From assembly GCF_921293095.1 (NCBI RefSeq), contig NC_060251.1, positions 91,808,566 through 91,872,565 on the forward strand: 64,000 nucleotides of DNA. Reading direction: 5' to 3'. Positions within the stretch are counted from its first letter, which is position 1, and every line of letters begins with the position of its first letter. The DNA is from Ischnura elegans (lineage: Eukaryota > Arthropoda > Insecta > Odonata > Coenagrionidae). The notes beneath the pieces were generated by a model, which worked only from the letters and a program-made list of their open reading frames with translations, did no database searches and was not told the DNA's origin. A program made the translations under genes and the position numbers. Below, piece by piece: positions 45,206 to 57,281 of the stretch.

Positions 45206-45549
45206 CCCTAGTAGCACCAAAAGGATTATACATATTTAATGCATGTCTGATGATCCATGGTCCTTGATGTATACTAGAATCTTTAAAATATACAAATTGT
45301 ATCCTTACAGCGTAACCAGGGATCATCAGGCATGTATAAGATATGTATAATATACAGATTTACGACGAGTTATACGCATTTAATCTACATAAAATCCATA
45401 TTATGGCAGCAGATATAATACATATAATATCTAGATATTATCTGCATGGTAGAGGACATTTGCATGTATTTAATACGGATATAATATGTAAACAGTGTAT
45501 ACTATGATACGTATTAAATCTAGGTATAATCCTTTTGGTGCTACTGGGG
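45206..45549. mobile_element. CCC-tipped MITE E6
   Basis: Ends are CCCTAGTAGCACCAAAAGGA and TCCTTTTGGTGCTACTGGGG. AA flanks both sides. The body is made of TATAC, TTAATAC and AGATAT palindromic words. The tip resembles E1-E3 (CCC-AG-AGCAC), but there is no interior. Confidence 0.8.
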
Positions 45550-45897
45550 AAAATGGATTGAAAATAAATTAGTGTTTTGTTATGGTACTTTGGTAATTGT
45601 TGTGTACAGTTTTCTTGTATTGAGAGTAGAAATACAGTGAAACCTCTATGTACTTAACCTCTTTACATCATAAATCTCCATACTTCATACACCCCCAATG
45701 GCCCCGTCAGATTTACATGTAAATTTATAGGCAAACCTCTTTATTTCGTTAAACCTCCACTTATCATAACAAGGAGATACCCCCGAGACAGCCTAACTAC
45801 CTCCGCAAATCGTACCGAGACAACTAGAGACCATTAATGCAGCCGCGATTACGTACATAGAATGACATTTTCAGCGATAAATGTTTCACCCTTTTTT

Positions 45898-47160
45898 TCT
45901 TATTAATAATAATAATAATAATAAACGTTTATTATCGTAGACCTTCAAGGTCCTAAAGACTTTACATAAATAAAAATTTAGCTTTTTTTTTATATGATAA
46001 GAAGACAGTAATAAATAAATAAAAATAACAAAGACTTAGGTACAGCAGAAATATTACATAGAATAGAAAAAAATAGTATCTTCCCCATAGCAACAATAAC
46101 TTCCACTCGATACATAACAAGGCATGAAACATGAAGCAGTGTTGATCTGGGGCAAAATGAATTTTTTGAAAAACATAGAGTAAGTTCACAAAGTATAAAA
46201 GAACAAGTGACTGTACCGTGGTACATAGTAGCATACAATTGGGACATCCTAAGTCTGATTACTAATTACAGGAAATATATAAATTTACACTCATACACAG
46301 GAGGAATTGACATATCGTACATATTATTAATAACAATGAGCTAAATTAAAACTAAATTTAGGATACAATGTGCTTAGGAATATTCTTCAGTTTTTAGAAT
46401 TAAGTGTTTGAATAATTTAATTTTGAAACTAGTTAAAGATTGACTTGATTTAATATCTTCCGGGAGTGCATTCCAATGCCTTGATACTGTAGCTACGTAA
46501 GATTTATGATATATTTCGGTTTTGTGCTGGGGAATCTGTAGATCAATATGCTGGGAGCGCGTTAAGCGACTTATTATGTTCTTTTTAAAAGTGAAAGAGT
46601 TGAATAGGTACTGAGGACAGCTGGATTTAAAAGTTTTAAAGGCAGAAACCATAGACAAATAGAGGCGTCTTTCCTTGACTTTAAGCCATTTTAGTTTTCT
46701 GTAAGCATCTGTAATATGATCCCAACGCTTTAGATCATATATGAATCTCAGTGAAGCATTCATCGTTACCTGCAATTTATTATTTGTTTCTTCATTAATA
46801 TTACTTAGCACACCACAACAGTAATCAAAATGGGGAAAAATGAGAGCATTTACGATGGATTTTCGTATGTTTGTGGGCAACAGGCGCTTTGTCTTGTATA
46901 AGTAATAAAGCGTTTTATGGCTTCTACTCTTAACATTTATGCAATGCGCATTCCAATTTAAATTGCGGTCCATAATTACCCCCAGATTTTTTACTTGCTC
47001 TTCATAGGGGAGAGGTCGATGTTTAACCATGATTTCTGGGATGTGGTTAAGATTTATCTTGAGGGAAAGGTTTCTACTGCTAAATATAATGGCTTTTGAT
47101 TTATTTTCATTTAGTTTCAGACCATTAGTCTCAGCCCACGTGCTAATATGTTCACCTTTA
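45898..47160 (-). mobile_element. 5'-truncated non-LTR retrotransposon (CR1/L2- or jockey-like), 3' end with (TAA)n tail
   Basis: On the minus strand an open frame from 47160 down to a stop at 46374 gives about 262 codons. It starts in the RT thumb region (AETNGLKLNENKSKAIIFSS), then shows VKNLGVIMDRNLNWNAHC, TKRLLPTNIRKSIVNALIFP and HFDYCCGVL, followed by a tail with HWNALPEDIKSS. This order (LGV--D-LW--H, then FPH-DYC--V, then WN-LP--I) is the C-terminal end of RT polyproteins of this LINE group. A ~475 bp 3' untranslated region ends in AATAATAAT repeats at 45898. The frame is intact, so insertion is fairly recent; truncation removed the endonuclease and RT core. Confidence 0.9.
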
Positions 47161-47470
47161 ATATGCTGTCATTTTCATATTTATCATTAGTTATGGCCAT
47201 TTTGTTCCATATGAAAGCATACCTAACAGAAAATAAGAAAAAAGGCATCCAACTATTCTAATCATTTTAAGTGACTGTTGAATTAAGAGAGCTCACGTCG
47301 TTTTCTCTCGAATCATGGTAAAAATCATGCGATTGTGCTCATTTTTTTATTATTAAATAATAAGTACATGTTCACTAATGAATGCATGTTTGTTTAAACA
47401 CATAAATATAATTCTTTAGAAGACAGTAGTGCCTTTCATTTCCGAAGGATATGAAAAAATTGTGCCTACC
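47161..47470. other. Right part of the Tigger-like element body
   Basis: No coding signal. Confidence 0.4.
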
Positions 47471-47939
47471 ACTGAAACCTCTCTATATTGAACCTCCATA
47501 CGTCAAATTGCCCAAATTTTGGTCCCCTCCATTACGATGTAAAGAGGTTTTATTGTATAGACAAAAATAGACTGAATATTAAATTAAATTTTTGTAATTC
47601 CTATTTTACTTTTACCACCACCTTGGTTTTGTCTCGGTGAAGCATTAACATGTGTTTTCATTCATTCCCCTCATTCCATTCATTCCCTCTTCAAAAATTT
47701 AAGTTTTGAGTGTATGTTCAATAGTTGAATGGTTTGATTACAGAAAATTAAAATTTTGGCGATATATTTGTCTGTATGCTTGGATTTTGTGTGCCCTAAT
47801 TTCTCTTTTCTTGCCAGGATAAAGAAAAGATTCTCTTTTCCGTGAATCAACCACTGCAATTCTAATTTTATTTATATATAAAATTTAGCTTTCTAATTTT
47901 TTCTGATTATCAAAGTTGAGTGCTATTAACACGTTCCGT

Positions 47940-48180
47940 ACGGATGGCGAGAATTCTCGTCATTTTTTTCCCGAACGTTCCGGACGGATGACGAAGATTC
48001 CCGTCTTTTAGGTGCGTCAACCTAAACAATTTGAAAGTCTACAATACGTATTTGTTAGTACGTTTTCAGTTTTTGTTTGTTATTCATAATGAAGTGATAT
48101 ATAATAACGTTTGATTGGGTAAAGTTATATTTTAAACATTAGCTTTTTAACCATGTTTAAACCAAAGGCATTACGCCATA
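47940..48180. mobile_element. TTAA-type element, left end
   Basis: TTAA at 47936-47939, then CACGTTCCGTACGGATGGCG and a GACGAGAATTCTCGTC-like palindrome, repeated as GACGAAGATTCCCGTC. The right end was not located. Confidence 0.45.
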
Positions 48181-48371
48181 ATAGACTCATATTTCCGGAA
48201 TCGGGGTTCCTAGGAATTTAAATACCCCAGTACGCAACTCATTTGAATCTGGAAAAATGTCAGTTACCCATGATTTTTTGGGGAAAGAGTAAAGCCAACA
48301 TTTTTTTAGAGCAAATTTTGTTAATAATGACGGACAATACAGAGTCTTCTTTTTGTTTTGGATACTTGCAG

Positions 48372-48576
48372 GCAAATTGTTGTGCACGATACTACTCCAC
48401 AGCAGCTGTTGTTATTTCTACAGTGGATATATGGTGGGCAACTAAAATTGGAATGGAATATTTATCAAGATGGAAACATGGTGCCGGATGGGAGGAAAGA
48501 GTGTGGGCAGTATCCCCATGGAGTGCTCGGGGCAGAGCAACTGTGGGCTCTTCTTGTACTGGCTGATCAGTTGGAG
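48372..48576 (+). CDS. BTB-domain protein, second visible exon
   Basis: It follows GATACTTGCAG, and its first base completes an Arg codon with the AG left by the previous exon. It ends on a whole codon before GTATGT. It encodes QIVVHDTTPQQLLLFLQWIY, then GGQL, a polar insert (about 25 residues) and GAEQLWALLVLADQLE. This is the second half of the BTB fold (F--LL-WIYGG and LW-LLVLADQ), here with an unusually long loop between strand and helix. The intron before it is 6.9 kb. Confidence 0.9.
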
Positions 48577-48654
48577 GTATGTACATTTTGAACAATACTT
48601 AAGCTTTTTGGATTTTCTGCAAAAGAATTCCCTTAACAAATTTTGTCGGCTTAA

Positions 48655-49117
48655 CCCCTTTGCACTGAAATGACGAGTCTAACTCGTCATGAACTTTCAA
48701 TGCCAATATGCACCAGTGGCGCAGCGAGATAGGGGGGGGGATTTTGGTGGATAAACCCCCCCCCCCCCCCCGGAGCTCGGAGAAAATTTTTTAGTTAAAT
48801 CTATTTTACTTAATTCCATAAATATTACTTATAGAATAGTGTAAGGATTTATAAAATATCCCTGAGAAAGCCGTAAAACTCACTATTTATCCTAAAATTT
48901 TTTTGGGGAGGGCCTCCACACCTCCCAATTACCCTGGAGGGTATGCCATACCCCCAAACACTCCAGTATTAGTTGCGCCTAAAACCCCTCCCAGCCTTAA
49001 TTCCTAGCTGCGCCCCTGGTATGCACAATGACAAGTGTAGCTCGTCATCAGATCTTCATAATTTTGGGGACAAATATTTATATTGTCCAGGGGAACGTTA
49101 TAAATATTTGGAAAGTT
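48655..49117. mobile_element. TTAA-type element carrying an hAT MITE
   Basis: TTAA at 48651-48654, then CCCCTTTGCACTGAAATGAC and the palindrome ACGAGTCTAACTCGT. After the MITE a GACAAGTGTAGCTCGTC palindrome continues it. The right end was not seen. Confidence 0.5.
48714..49018 (+). mobile_element. 305 bp hAT-type MITE
   Basis: Ends are CAGTGGCGCAGCGAG and CTAGCTGCGCCCCTG. Flanks are ATATGCAC and GTATGCAC (7 of 8). Same family as 59640-59949 and 3913-4407. Confidence 0.88.
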
Positions 49118-49120
49118 TAA

Positions 49121-49356
49121 AGGCCTGTTTACACGGTACATTAACACGTACGAGTTGATGTCTAAATGTACGAACGCGAGAATGAACGCCAAAATGCACC
49201 GCGTAACCACCCAACTTGTGCGAATGAATGCACGGAAAATAGAACCATGTTCTAATTTGGTTCATGTATTTGTACATGTTCCGTTCAGGTCCACAAAAAT
49301 CATTCATGCAAACAGACATTAACTCGTACGTGTTAATGTATTGTGTAAACAGAACT
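49121..49356. mobile_element. 236 bp PIF/Harbinger-like MITE
   Basis: Ends are AGGCCTGTTTACACGGTACA and TGTATTGTGTAAACAGAACT, and TAA is duplicated on both sides. It is an uninterrupted copy of the family at 38582-39920. Confidence 0.9.
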
Positions 49357-50479
49357 TAACAGTGTTAACACATCCATAATGTACATGAAGAACTCATATT
49401 TCATGAAATATGATGCATTGGAAGGAATGAAATGATTTATTAAGAGTAGTGATAGCTGTGTTCTCAATGTTCTTACAGGAAGAGAGTTCGTGAACAATTT
49501 GAAATAATAATAACTTTTTATTTCACTGTTCTTCATTGATTGCAAACTGCAAAATATCATTTCAGTACCTGCCATTCAATTAAAAAGAAAAACAAAAAAT
49601 AAATAGAGGATAGGAGAATGGATATTCAGAAAATAAATTGTAGTCGAATGGGTTTATGTTGAGATATCAATGTGGTGTAGCTGCTTTTATTGAAACCATC
49701 TTCATTCAGAATATCAAAATTTCAAACAGTCCAAGTGAATGGAGTTGAAAAACAGCAGGTAATTTGGGTAAATCAGAAAGATTATAGCAAGTACAGTGAA
49801 ACTTCCATGTAACCTATTCGACAAATGTGGAAATGGCGACTTCATTGGCATACATACAGGGGTGGTATGAGGGTCACGTTGTCACAGGATGACCAAAGAC
49901 ATTACTTAAGTTGAAGAAATAGGAAAAATAAGACTGCTACAGTGGACTCTGGTTGGGATGTTTGTTGTAGTTGCGAGGGATTCTGTCCACAGTTAGAAAT
50001 AATCATGTCCGCGATATAAAAAGCCCCTTGCGTGAATGAATCTCTCACTCCCTGGTGGTTGTAAAATGCTGACCTCTTCCAGAAGAGCTGGAGTGCTGAA
50101 ATTTTACACGAGGTTATAAACCAGAAATGATCTGTAGGGGTATTACAAAAAGCCCGATTTATTGTTCGTTTCCCCAGAAAAAATTCAAAATTCCAGTTTT
50201 TCCATCCACGCCTGTGGTCAACTGTCTCTAACATCTAGAGTAGTCGGAGAATCATAACCTTATCAATTATTTGGAAACAGGGATTAGTGCTAAGTTTGAT
50301 GTGCTTTTTATGTAAATGCCTGGAATCCAAGGAAACAAGTCTGTTTACCTGAACTTCGACGTGTTACCCTAAAATCCTATAGGTATATGCAACCCCAACG
50401 ACAAAATTATAGCAAATCTTTTCCGTTAACTCAAGATTCTGCCGCAGATTAGGAATATCGCTTCTATGCAGCCGATATA
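49357..50479. other. BTB intron without a clear element
   Basis: Two Tigger-like tips (TACAGTGAAACTTCCATGTA at 49793, TACAGTGGACTCTGGTTGGG near 49938) are present without partners, so decayed copies are likely. Confidence 0.4.
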
Positions 50480-51969
50480 CAGTGGAACCCCGATCTATCG
50501 TTCCCGCATTTATTGTTTTTGCGCATTCATCGTTTGCCGTTCCTGTTCCCAAATAAAGTTCCATAAACGCAATGTAATTTTTTCCTGCATCCATCGTTCC
50601 CCGAATTATCGTTTTCCCACATTGATCGTTTGAAGATTGCGGTCCCGTCGTATAATTTTCCCGCATCCATCATTTGACGAAAATGAAACGAAGTGTTTAC
50701 AACGTGTTATTTGTGGCTAATGAAGGCAGACACCCCCAGGAGGTTGACCTACTATAGGGAGAAGCTGAGTGCCGTGGGATAGTTACATTAGCACATTTCC
50801 CAAGATCTGCTATCCCCATTTTTCCTAAAACAGGATATCAGCTTATTATCAATTTACGAGTTACACTATTAGTCTCAGTTGTAAGAGTTACTGAGGAAGG
50901 GATATCTTCTCAGGATATTTTGTTTCTCCCTACCAACAATCTGAATTCATCTACTCATCTGGCACTACGCTAATTAGAAAAGAATGTGTAAGTTGCCTTC
51001 TCTTTAGGACAAAAATTTCATGGTGCAGTCATATGTTTATGCTTCACCCTCTGCAGTATGTTCTGCATAATACGCACGCGATAGCATCACTTCCGAACTT
51101 CACATCGTACGAGTGGTTCCATACTTTCCAGGGTGGGTTGACTTCAAACTAGCAAGTGTTTTCCGTGTGGGTTTAATAAAGTAAGGTTTCATTTTTTTTA
51201 GTTTTATTTTTATCCGTCTTCGTACCATTGCTTTTCTGAAGAAACAAGTGAGTGCTTAAAAAGATGGACTGAAAATGATTGAATATGAAGAAAAGCATCC
51301 GGGATAGAAGCACGTGAATATTGGAGAATGCCTCGGGCTGTCCGCTAGCAAAAGACGGTAGGGGTTGGGGTAGAGTGAGCTACCTCTTGAAAACAAGAAG
51401 TGGGATGAAGCCGAGGCTCAGGCGGGCGTGCCGCTGACGATTAACGCAACATTGTACACAATGCCTAAATTACATGAAAAATATATTTATTAGACAGGAA
51501 CATTACAAATAATTGACTTTTTTTAGCCTATATGATCCATCTCACAACCAATCACTGCGCCAGCGAAAGCGGTCGTTTTAGGCATAACATGCACATTGCT
51601 CTCGTGAATACGTGTACTGGAAATGGTGTTTCATGGATTTTTACATTAGAGAGAAATCCATAATAGCAGGGTAAATGCCAAGTGGAGAGCAAACATTTTT
51701 TAGCGAGGTGGCGTGTTCCTTTAGGATATTTGAAAGAGATATTATTCGAATCAACAATATGACTTAAGTGTCTCGATAAAGTACTAGTATTCCTGTAATT
51801 GGCTAAAACCTTGTTTGAATCCTTTAATGAATATCATAATTATGTGCCAAAATCCTGCTTTTCCTGGGACATAGGGAACCTAGCCAAACATTCCCGTATC
51901 GATCGTTTTCCCGCATTCATCGATTTTTTCGTCCATCCCCCTGAAAAACAATAGATCGAGATTCCACTG
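50480..51969. mobile_element. Tigger-like non-autonomous element
   Basis: Ends are CAGTGGAACCCCGATCTATC and GATCGAGATTCCACTG, flanked by TA. TTTTCCCGCATTCATCG words lie near both ends. Part of the interior (50735-50830) is the reverse complement of a piece of the 19997-21672 hAT. No transposase. Confidence 0.85.
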
Positions 51970-52276
51970 TAATGTGCTTCTTGGAAAAATATTGAATGCC
52001 CCACTAATCCCTCTCCTTCCCCTCAAAAATTTTCTAAATGCATACATTATTTCCATGCATACCTCAAATACATACCTCTCTGATTCTAGCAAAAAAAATT
52101 TCCAGCTAATGTTTAAATGGAACACTCTTCCAATGTCCTCAGGGCAATAATACTTTCAGAGCTTTCTTTCTGCACTTATATAGCCACGTAATCAATGGGA
52201 CTATGGGCCAGTGTTCTCTCCTTGTTTTCTGTATTAATTTTTTAATCAAAGATTTCCATTCGCTCCTGAGGATATA

Positions 52277-53576
52277 CAGTAAGTCCTCTGCTTACGAACT
52301 TTCAGAGATAGGAACATTCCAAAATTTGAAGTGTGCCTGAAATTTTAAATTTGGTGCCTTTGAGTTGGCCGATGCAGTGCGGTGTGACGTAGAGGAGGCA
52401 TTTTGGGCATAGTCTGAACAAAGTATTAATTATACCCATATGAAGCCTGGAACTGTTGACCATTTTGCCCATTCTTATTTCCCGTGGGCAGATAAATTGT
52501 TTTGGCTCCCGCTGCATCAATGCTCATCTAGATCAGTTCGTCACTGTTGTGAGTTACTGCAAAATAATAATTATACATAATAATTTTTATTGGTCCTAAG
52601 ACTTGTATGGTACAAGTATAGGACAAGTCAATTATCAAGAGAAACTGTAGCGGTCTAATAACACTGACATCCTTACTTATATTGCACACACTTATGATTT
52701 TAAAAAATGCTTGATGAAAAATGATTACACTGTTAAATAAAAACTTTTCGGCTCTGTCACTGCGTCAATTTTTGGTTGGCCCGTACATTTCGCGACTGAT
52801 GCTGGTCGCTTTCTCAAGGGATTCTGATGAGGTGGGAATTTAAAATTCAAGTACATATAGAGGTATCTGTGTCAGGGTGTAGGGGAGGGGAGCGGGACGT
52901 TGGAGGAGTAGATTGTTGATAGTTTTTTCCGATTTATGGGTTGCCGAGGGTGACTTATTTTAAGGCCAGTGTCCCAGTTAAAATTATTCTTCTCCTCTTA
53001 AGTTATTTCTATGGCTTCTATGACTAGTCTCTATTTGAAACCTTTCACTTTGGCAACAATTTTTACTTCCTTAAGGTCGATTGTGTGGCCCATCGCTGTG
53101 TGTTCGGCTACTGCAGACTTTGTTGTCTGCCCCAGTTGAATTGCTCTTTTCAGAGGAGCACGAGACACCAGCCTTAAAATAAGTCACCCTCGGCAACCCA
53201 TAAATCGGGAAAACTATCAACAATCTACTCCTTCAACCTCCCACTCCCCTTCCCCACACCCTGACATGGATTCCTTTATATTTGGATATAATTTCCCATC
53301 TCATCAGAATCCTTGAGAAAGCGACCAGCATCAGTTGGGAAACGTACAGGCCACCCAAAAATTGACTTGGCAACATAGCCCAAAAGTTTTTATTTAACAT
53401 GACGAGTACCTGCAAAAGTTTTAACGAAGAATGATTACACTTATTTTAATGTAAATTGTAATGCTGTATTGCATTCTTCAGGATAACTACACTTTTCAAT
53501 GACTTGATTACAATTTTCAACTTACGAACAAGGTCTGGGAACCCATCTTGTTTGTTGGGCCTACTGTACTGAGATT
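52277..53576. mobile_element. Tigger-like element carrying a Penelope-like insertion
   Basis: Ends are CAGTAAGTCCTCTGCTTACG and GTTGGGCCTACTG, flanked by TA. TTACGAAC words occur inside both ends. About 600 bp remain without the Penelope-like piece. Confidence 0.8.
52720..53445 (-). mobile_element. Penelope-like element fragment with inverted terminal copies
   Basis: The centre (53000-53165), on the minus strand, reads KRAIQLGQTTKSAVAEHTAM plus GH, and later VIEAIEI and NNFNWDTGL. This is the C-terminal GIY-YIG endonuclease region of Penelope-like elements (SAVAEH, GH-I, EAIEI, NFN-D-G). It is flanked by inverted arms at about 52735-52975 and 53163-53400. Both contain GAGAAAGCGACCAGCATCAG and AAGTTTTTATTTAAC, and the arms are ~85 percent alike by eye. 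One frame stop is visible in the coding piece. Inverted flanking copies are known for this group. Confidence 0.8.
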
Positions 53577-53782
53577 CATGATTCATGCTGTTATTGTTGT
53601 TCAGCCTGATTCCAATGGTTTCTTTATGGAGATGACCTTAATACCCACTTGGAGACCACTTAAGCCTCATCGAAGGAGATGATGCTCAGGACCGTTGGCC
53701 GTAAAATTCTTTCTTTATTAGAATCCCAAGAGTTGGTTATCACATATATTATTACAGAAAGGTCTTTTTCTGTCAATCTGTA

Positions 53783-54046
53783 TATCAATGGCTAAGTTCG
53801 AACAACACATATCTGAAATTCGGCCGGTTTGAGACAGGTTTCTTAAACAAAGTGTAATAATATTTAAAAAAATAAAATACAAGCAGAGAACAACTCTTTA
53901 TTTGGAAATGAATACTTCTTTTTTAGTTTTATGAACTTTTGGTTTTTAATTTCAGCGTGCAAGTGAAGGAAATTGATCGGTTTTTTTGGCTATCTTGAAA
54001 AGTTGCTATTTTTGAGATACGTGTTGTTAGAACTTAGCCATCGATA
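53783..54046. mobile_element. MITE with TATCAATGGCTAAGTTC ends
   Basis: The left end ATCAATGGCTAAGTTCGAAC pairs with right GAACTTAGCCATCGAT over ~30 bp (AACAACACATATCT included). Weaker inverted similarity (TTTTTCTGTCA) extends to about 53745 and 54130. Class unknown. Confidence 0.75.
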
Positions 54047-54130
54047 TGCTTCTTTATTACTGCACCTACAGTGATAAATGAGGTATCATTTTAAACGTTG
54101 AATCAACGGTTTCTGACAGAAAAATATTAT

Positions 54131-54777
54131 CTAAATCTCAAATTTCACTCTTTACCCATTAATATGACTTAAAAGTCGCGTTTTTCCCAATGTCGATTAC
54201 TCGCTCGAGGTATGTCGATTCCACACATTTTTTTATTACGAAGTTCAAGAAAAGGTTTAAAAATCCGTTAAATCCATAACTAAACCAAAGAAACGTACAA
54301 TAAGCAGGCAAAAGTATTGAAAATAAAATCTACAAAGTATGAAGAATGTTTAACGTTCTCTAAAAGAGGCATTGTGAGAAAGGAACTTACAAGATAATGT
54401 GTATCACGAATAAATAAAAATATCATGTTGAAAGTATTATTATCAATGGAAACTGACTACAAAAAATGAAAACAGTGCGAAATGCTCATAGTGACTGTAC
54501 ATGGGTGAATGGTATAAAATTGTTATGTATAAGAGTGAGAGTTTATTATGAAATTGTTTTATGAATTATGAAGAAAGTTCTTTATGATACAACTTCTTCT
54601 CTATTTAATATCTAATTACACCATTTCCCTATTATGTATTGACATACTTATTCCCTGATAGTGTGGAAGTGCTAACCTTTTGTGTGGATTGCATATTAAG
54701 CATAATTTGCCAAGAAAGTATTTAGTCTTATATTGTTGTTACGCTGCTTGTGGTTCATTGATGTTGGCATATTTTAG
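54131..54777. other. BTB intron, nothing recognised
   Basis: AT-rich DNA, no repeat ends or frames of note. Confidence 0.4.
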
Positions 54778-54900
54778 GTGGATGATCTCAAAAATGCCTG
54801 TGAGCACATATTATTGAGTGGAGGATGCCACCTAGCAGATCCAGAAGCAACCCTTGCATGCCTGTCCCTGGCTGATCAAGTCAATGCTAGAGCTATGAGG
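54778..54900 (+). CDS. BTB-domain protein, third visible exon
   Basis: It has clean AG|GTGGAT and ATGAGG|GTAAGT borders and 41 whole codons: VDDLKNACEHILLSGG, then a DPEATLACLSLADQ phrase. This is the end of the BTB domain and the start of a BACK-like helical region (columns of Leu/Ala with LADQ). The preceding intron is 6.2 kb. Confidence 0.9.
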
Positions 54901-55141
54901 GTAAGTCAGAGCTATCGAGATAGTTCCTAAAGTAATTCCTTCCCCTTTTATTTTCTCTAATTGTGAGTAAATGCTTAAATGGATCCTTGGGACAGATGAA
55001 AAAATTGTCTTAACTGATTTGCTTAATTTAAGAAAAAAAAAACGCTTATGCACTTAATACTATGAGACACCCTTTTAAAATCTGTTAATTTTTCGATACC
55101 CTTCATAGTAGATGCGTAGTTTTCCACGGCGTTGTCTAGAT

Positions 55142-55218
55142 GATGTCTCCATGCTTCTGGGTTTCACTGCGGTGATCTAGAAAATCCACGCAGTGAAACC
55201 CAGAAGCATGGAGACATC
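55142..55218. repeat. Perfect 30 bp inverted repeat (hairpin)
   Basis: Arms 55142-55171 and 55189-55218 are exactly complementary (GATGTCTCCATGCTTCTGGG continuing to CACTGCG) around a 17-base loop. It lies in a BTB intron. Confidence 0.95.
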
Positions 55219-56047
55219 ACTCTTTATAGTAGCAGGTAAATTATTGTACAGTTTCTTACACATTGAACGTGGAATTGTAGATATAAAGGCTAGGTTTCTT
55301 GATTCCACATCAATTTCTCTGTTCCTCCTGGTTTCATAGGAGTGAAAAGTGTCAGAGACAGTAATTTTTTGATTTGGAGGCGGGAAAGAGAGAAATAGGG
55401 GAAAAGGTAGAGTGTTTTGGTAAATTTCCTAGAGAAATGATCGGCAGAAAATCCAAGAAATGGTCGATTGAACAACAGATGTATGGTGCTTTATTGTAAG
55501 AGGGTGGTTTCCTATTTTTTTTTTAATTGCCTTAAGCGAAAGATTAGTACTCCTAGAGTACGTATTTCATGCTTTTAGATTTTAAATGACGATATCTATT
55601 TTTCACGATTAAGTGAAAAGTGAAAATTTCCAAGCGCGCGAAAATGCTACGGCTATATATGAATGCTGGGAAAAGCCCGTATGACGTCATTCTGGTTCCG
55701 GCTGCCACCATGTGAGGCCACCTTGGCACGAGGCTATGAGTGCCGATACGATGCAGACTGCTGGCAAGTGCTTGGCCTAAATAAGGATTATTAATATCTC
55801 ATCAAACGAAAGAAACTTTCCGACCTTAGGCAATTTTAATAGGTGATTAATAAGAAATGTTTCCCTGAGCTCTGCGCCTCATGCATGCATTGGTAATCTC
55901 AGATGATGTAAAACTCCTGACTACTTGTATAGAATCTAGGTTTCTGTGATGTCACGTGGAGTGTCATTGCATGGGCGCCAATCTGGCCTTTTTCAAATGA
56001 CCATTAATACCCGTCTAAAGTGGGATTTCTAAAACCAAATAATCTAT

Positions 56048-57118
56048 ACACTATAAAGCCCCTTAACGACCACTCACTCACTCATTCATTCATTCACTCA
56101 CTCATACAAATGTTTGGGGTGAACGAGACGAGATACAACGAAAAGTCTTGGGAAGACCCCCTCTAAAATTGTCTGAAACCCCAGGAAAAATTAAAAAAAA
56201 CACTAAATTTCCAATTATTTTTCTGTCTATTCAATTAAAATTAAGTATGGGGTTTAGTTAAAAAAATGGCCACCAAAATCCAATGGCAGTTCAGCAATCA
56301 TACAAACAAACAATCATAGCAACATATGTATTTGTTTATGCATACAAGAGGAGCTAAATTGGAAAAGAAGATAAAGGAATTTAAACCCCAATTTAATTTA
56401 AGGAATGCCGGTCTCGGTGGCGGCGGGGTAACGTTCTCGCCTGCCAAACAAGAGGTCGCGGGTTCGAGTCCCGCCTGGGTAGGTTTCCCCGGTCCAGGGC
56501 ATGGTCGTTTGTGTACGTTAACTTGTTACATTTGTTGAACACCCCGGTGTAAAATGGCCAATGAGAGCTATATCCGGTGGTTTGAGAATAAAATAAAATA
56601 AGTAAACAAAAGGATGATAAAGATAAGGTAGGCTATTCTCCATATGAATCCAAATTGTGATGAGTTTGATCAGAAACTGGTGTTTTAATACATACTTTTT
56701 GCAGCGTTTCCTTGCTTTATGTAGTGCTTTATCAACTAAAATCTAGTTAATTGCTGTTCATTGTATTTCGTAAAGTCGTTATGTTAAGATATTAAGTATC
56801 AACTGAGTATTGCAGTGGAATATGCTCTCAGCGTTTTTTTGTAATTGAATGGAATAACGAAGAGAGACTGTCTGACAGGTAGAAATTTATTTTATTTTTT
56901 AAGTCCCTCAGAAAAATGTTTCTATTATATAAAAAGTTATTTTCATATGGTAACGTACATACCATACACTCGGTTTACTTGAAAGTGGAAATATTACTTA
57001 TATCTAATCTAGCCAACTGAAAAGTAAACGACCCTCAAGTAAAAAATGGCAGACAAAAAGTATATGACCTAACATAGTGACAATAACAGGCCTCTGGCCT
57101 TTTTAGGGGGCAAAAGCG
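56048..57118. mobile_element. ~1.07 kb insertion of unknown class containing a SINE
   Basis: The borders follow from comparing the two AGGGTRGTTTCCT copies. It begins CACTATAAAGCCCC, has a short (ACTC)n tract, and ends near GGGGGCAAAAGCGAG. No inverted tips were recognised. Confidence 0.5.
56406..56608 (+). mobile_element. tRNA-derived SINE
   Basis: The head has an A-box-like GGTGGCGGCGGGGTAACG and the B box GGTTCGAGTCCC, spaced as in tRNA-derived promoters. A ~100 bp unrelated body and an AATAAAATAAAATAAG tail follow. The anticodon arm resembles tRNA-Gly(GCC), but pairing is imperfect and the body follows directly, so this is not a tRNA gene. Confidence 0.85.
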
Positions 57119-57281
57119 AGTTTGTATATTATGAATACACTATTGGTGGGTAACGAATCACAATCAATGCATTTCGTTTTCTTTAATGAAGGAAACTACC
57201 CCATTGGGAATGATAAATGTTCCCATTAGTTTAAATCAGCTGAATTACAATTTACTATCTTGAAGATTTTTATTTTTTCAG

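Larger units (their letters stand above)
45635..47555. mobile_element. Tigger-like element split by a LINE
   Basis: Ends are CAGTGAAACCTCTATGTACT and ACGATGTAAAGAGGTTTTAT plus TG, flanked by TA. CCTCCAT and TTTACATC words occur at both ends. It is non-autonomous, ~650 bp without the LINE. Confidence 0.85.
55501..57202. mobile_element. Second copy of the AGGGTRGTTTCCT element, interrupted
   Basis: It starts AGGGTGGTTTCCTATTTTT and ends GAAGGAAACTACCCC, in reverse orientation to 39112-39772. A ~1.07 kb insertion at about 56048-57118 splits it. Confidence 0.8.

Noticed and set aside
49902-50234. 110-codon minus-strand frame
   Set aside because: No motif; it covers decayed Tigger-like tips.
56410-56482. 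tRNA gene
   Set aside because: The tRNA-like head runs straight into a SINE body and A-rich tail, and the acceptor and D stems pair poorly.
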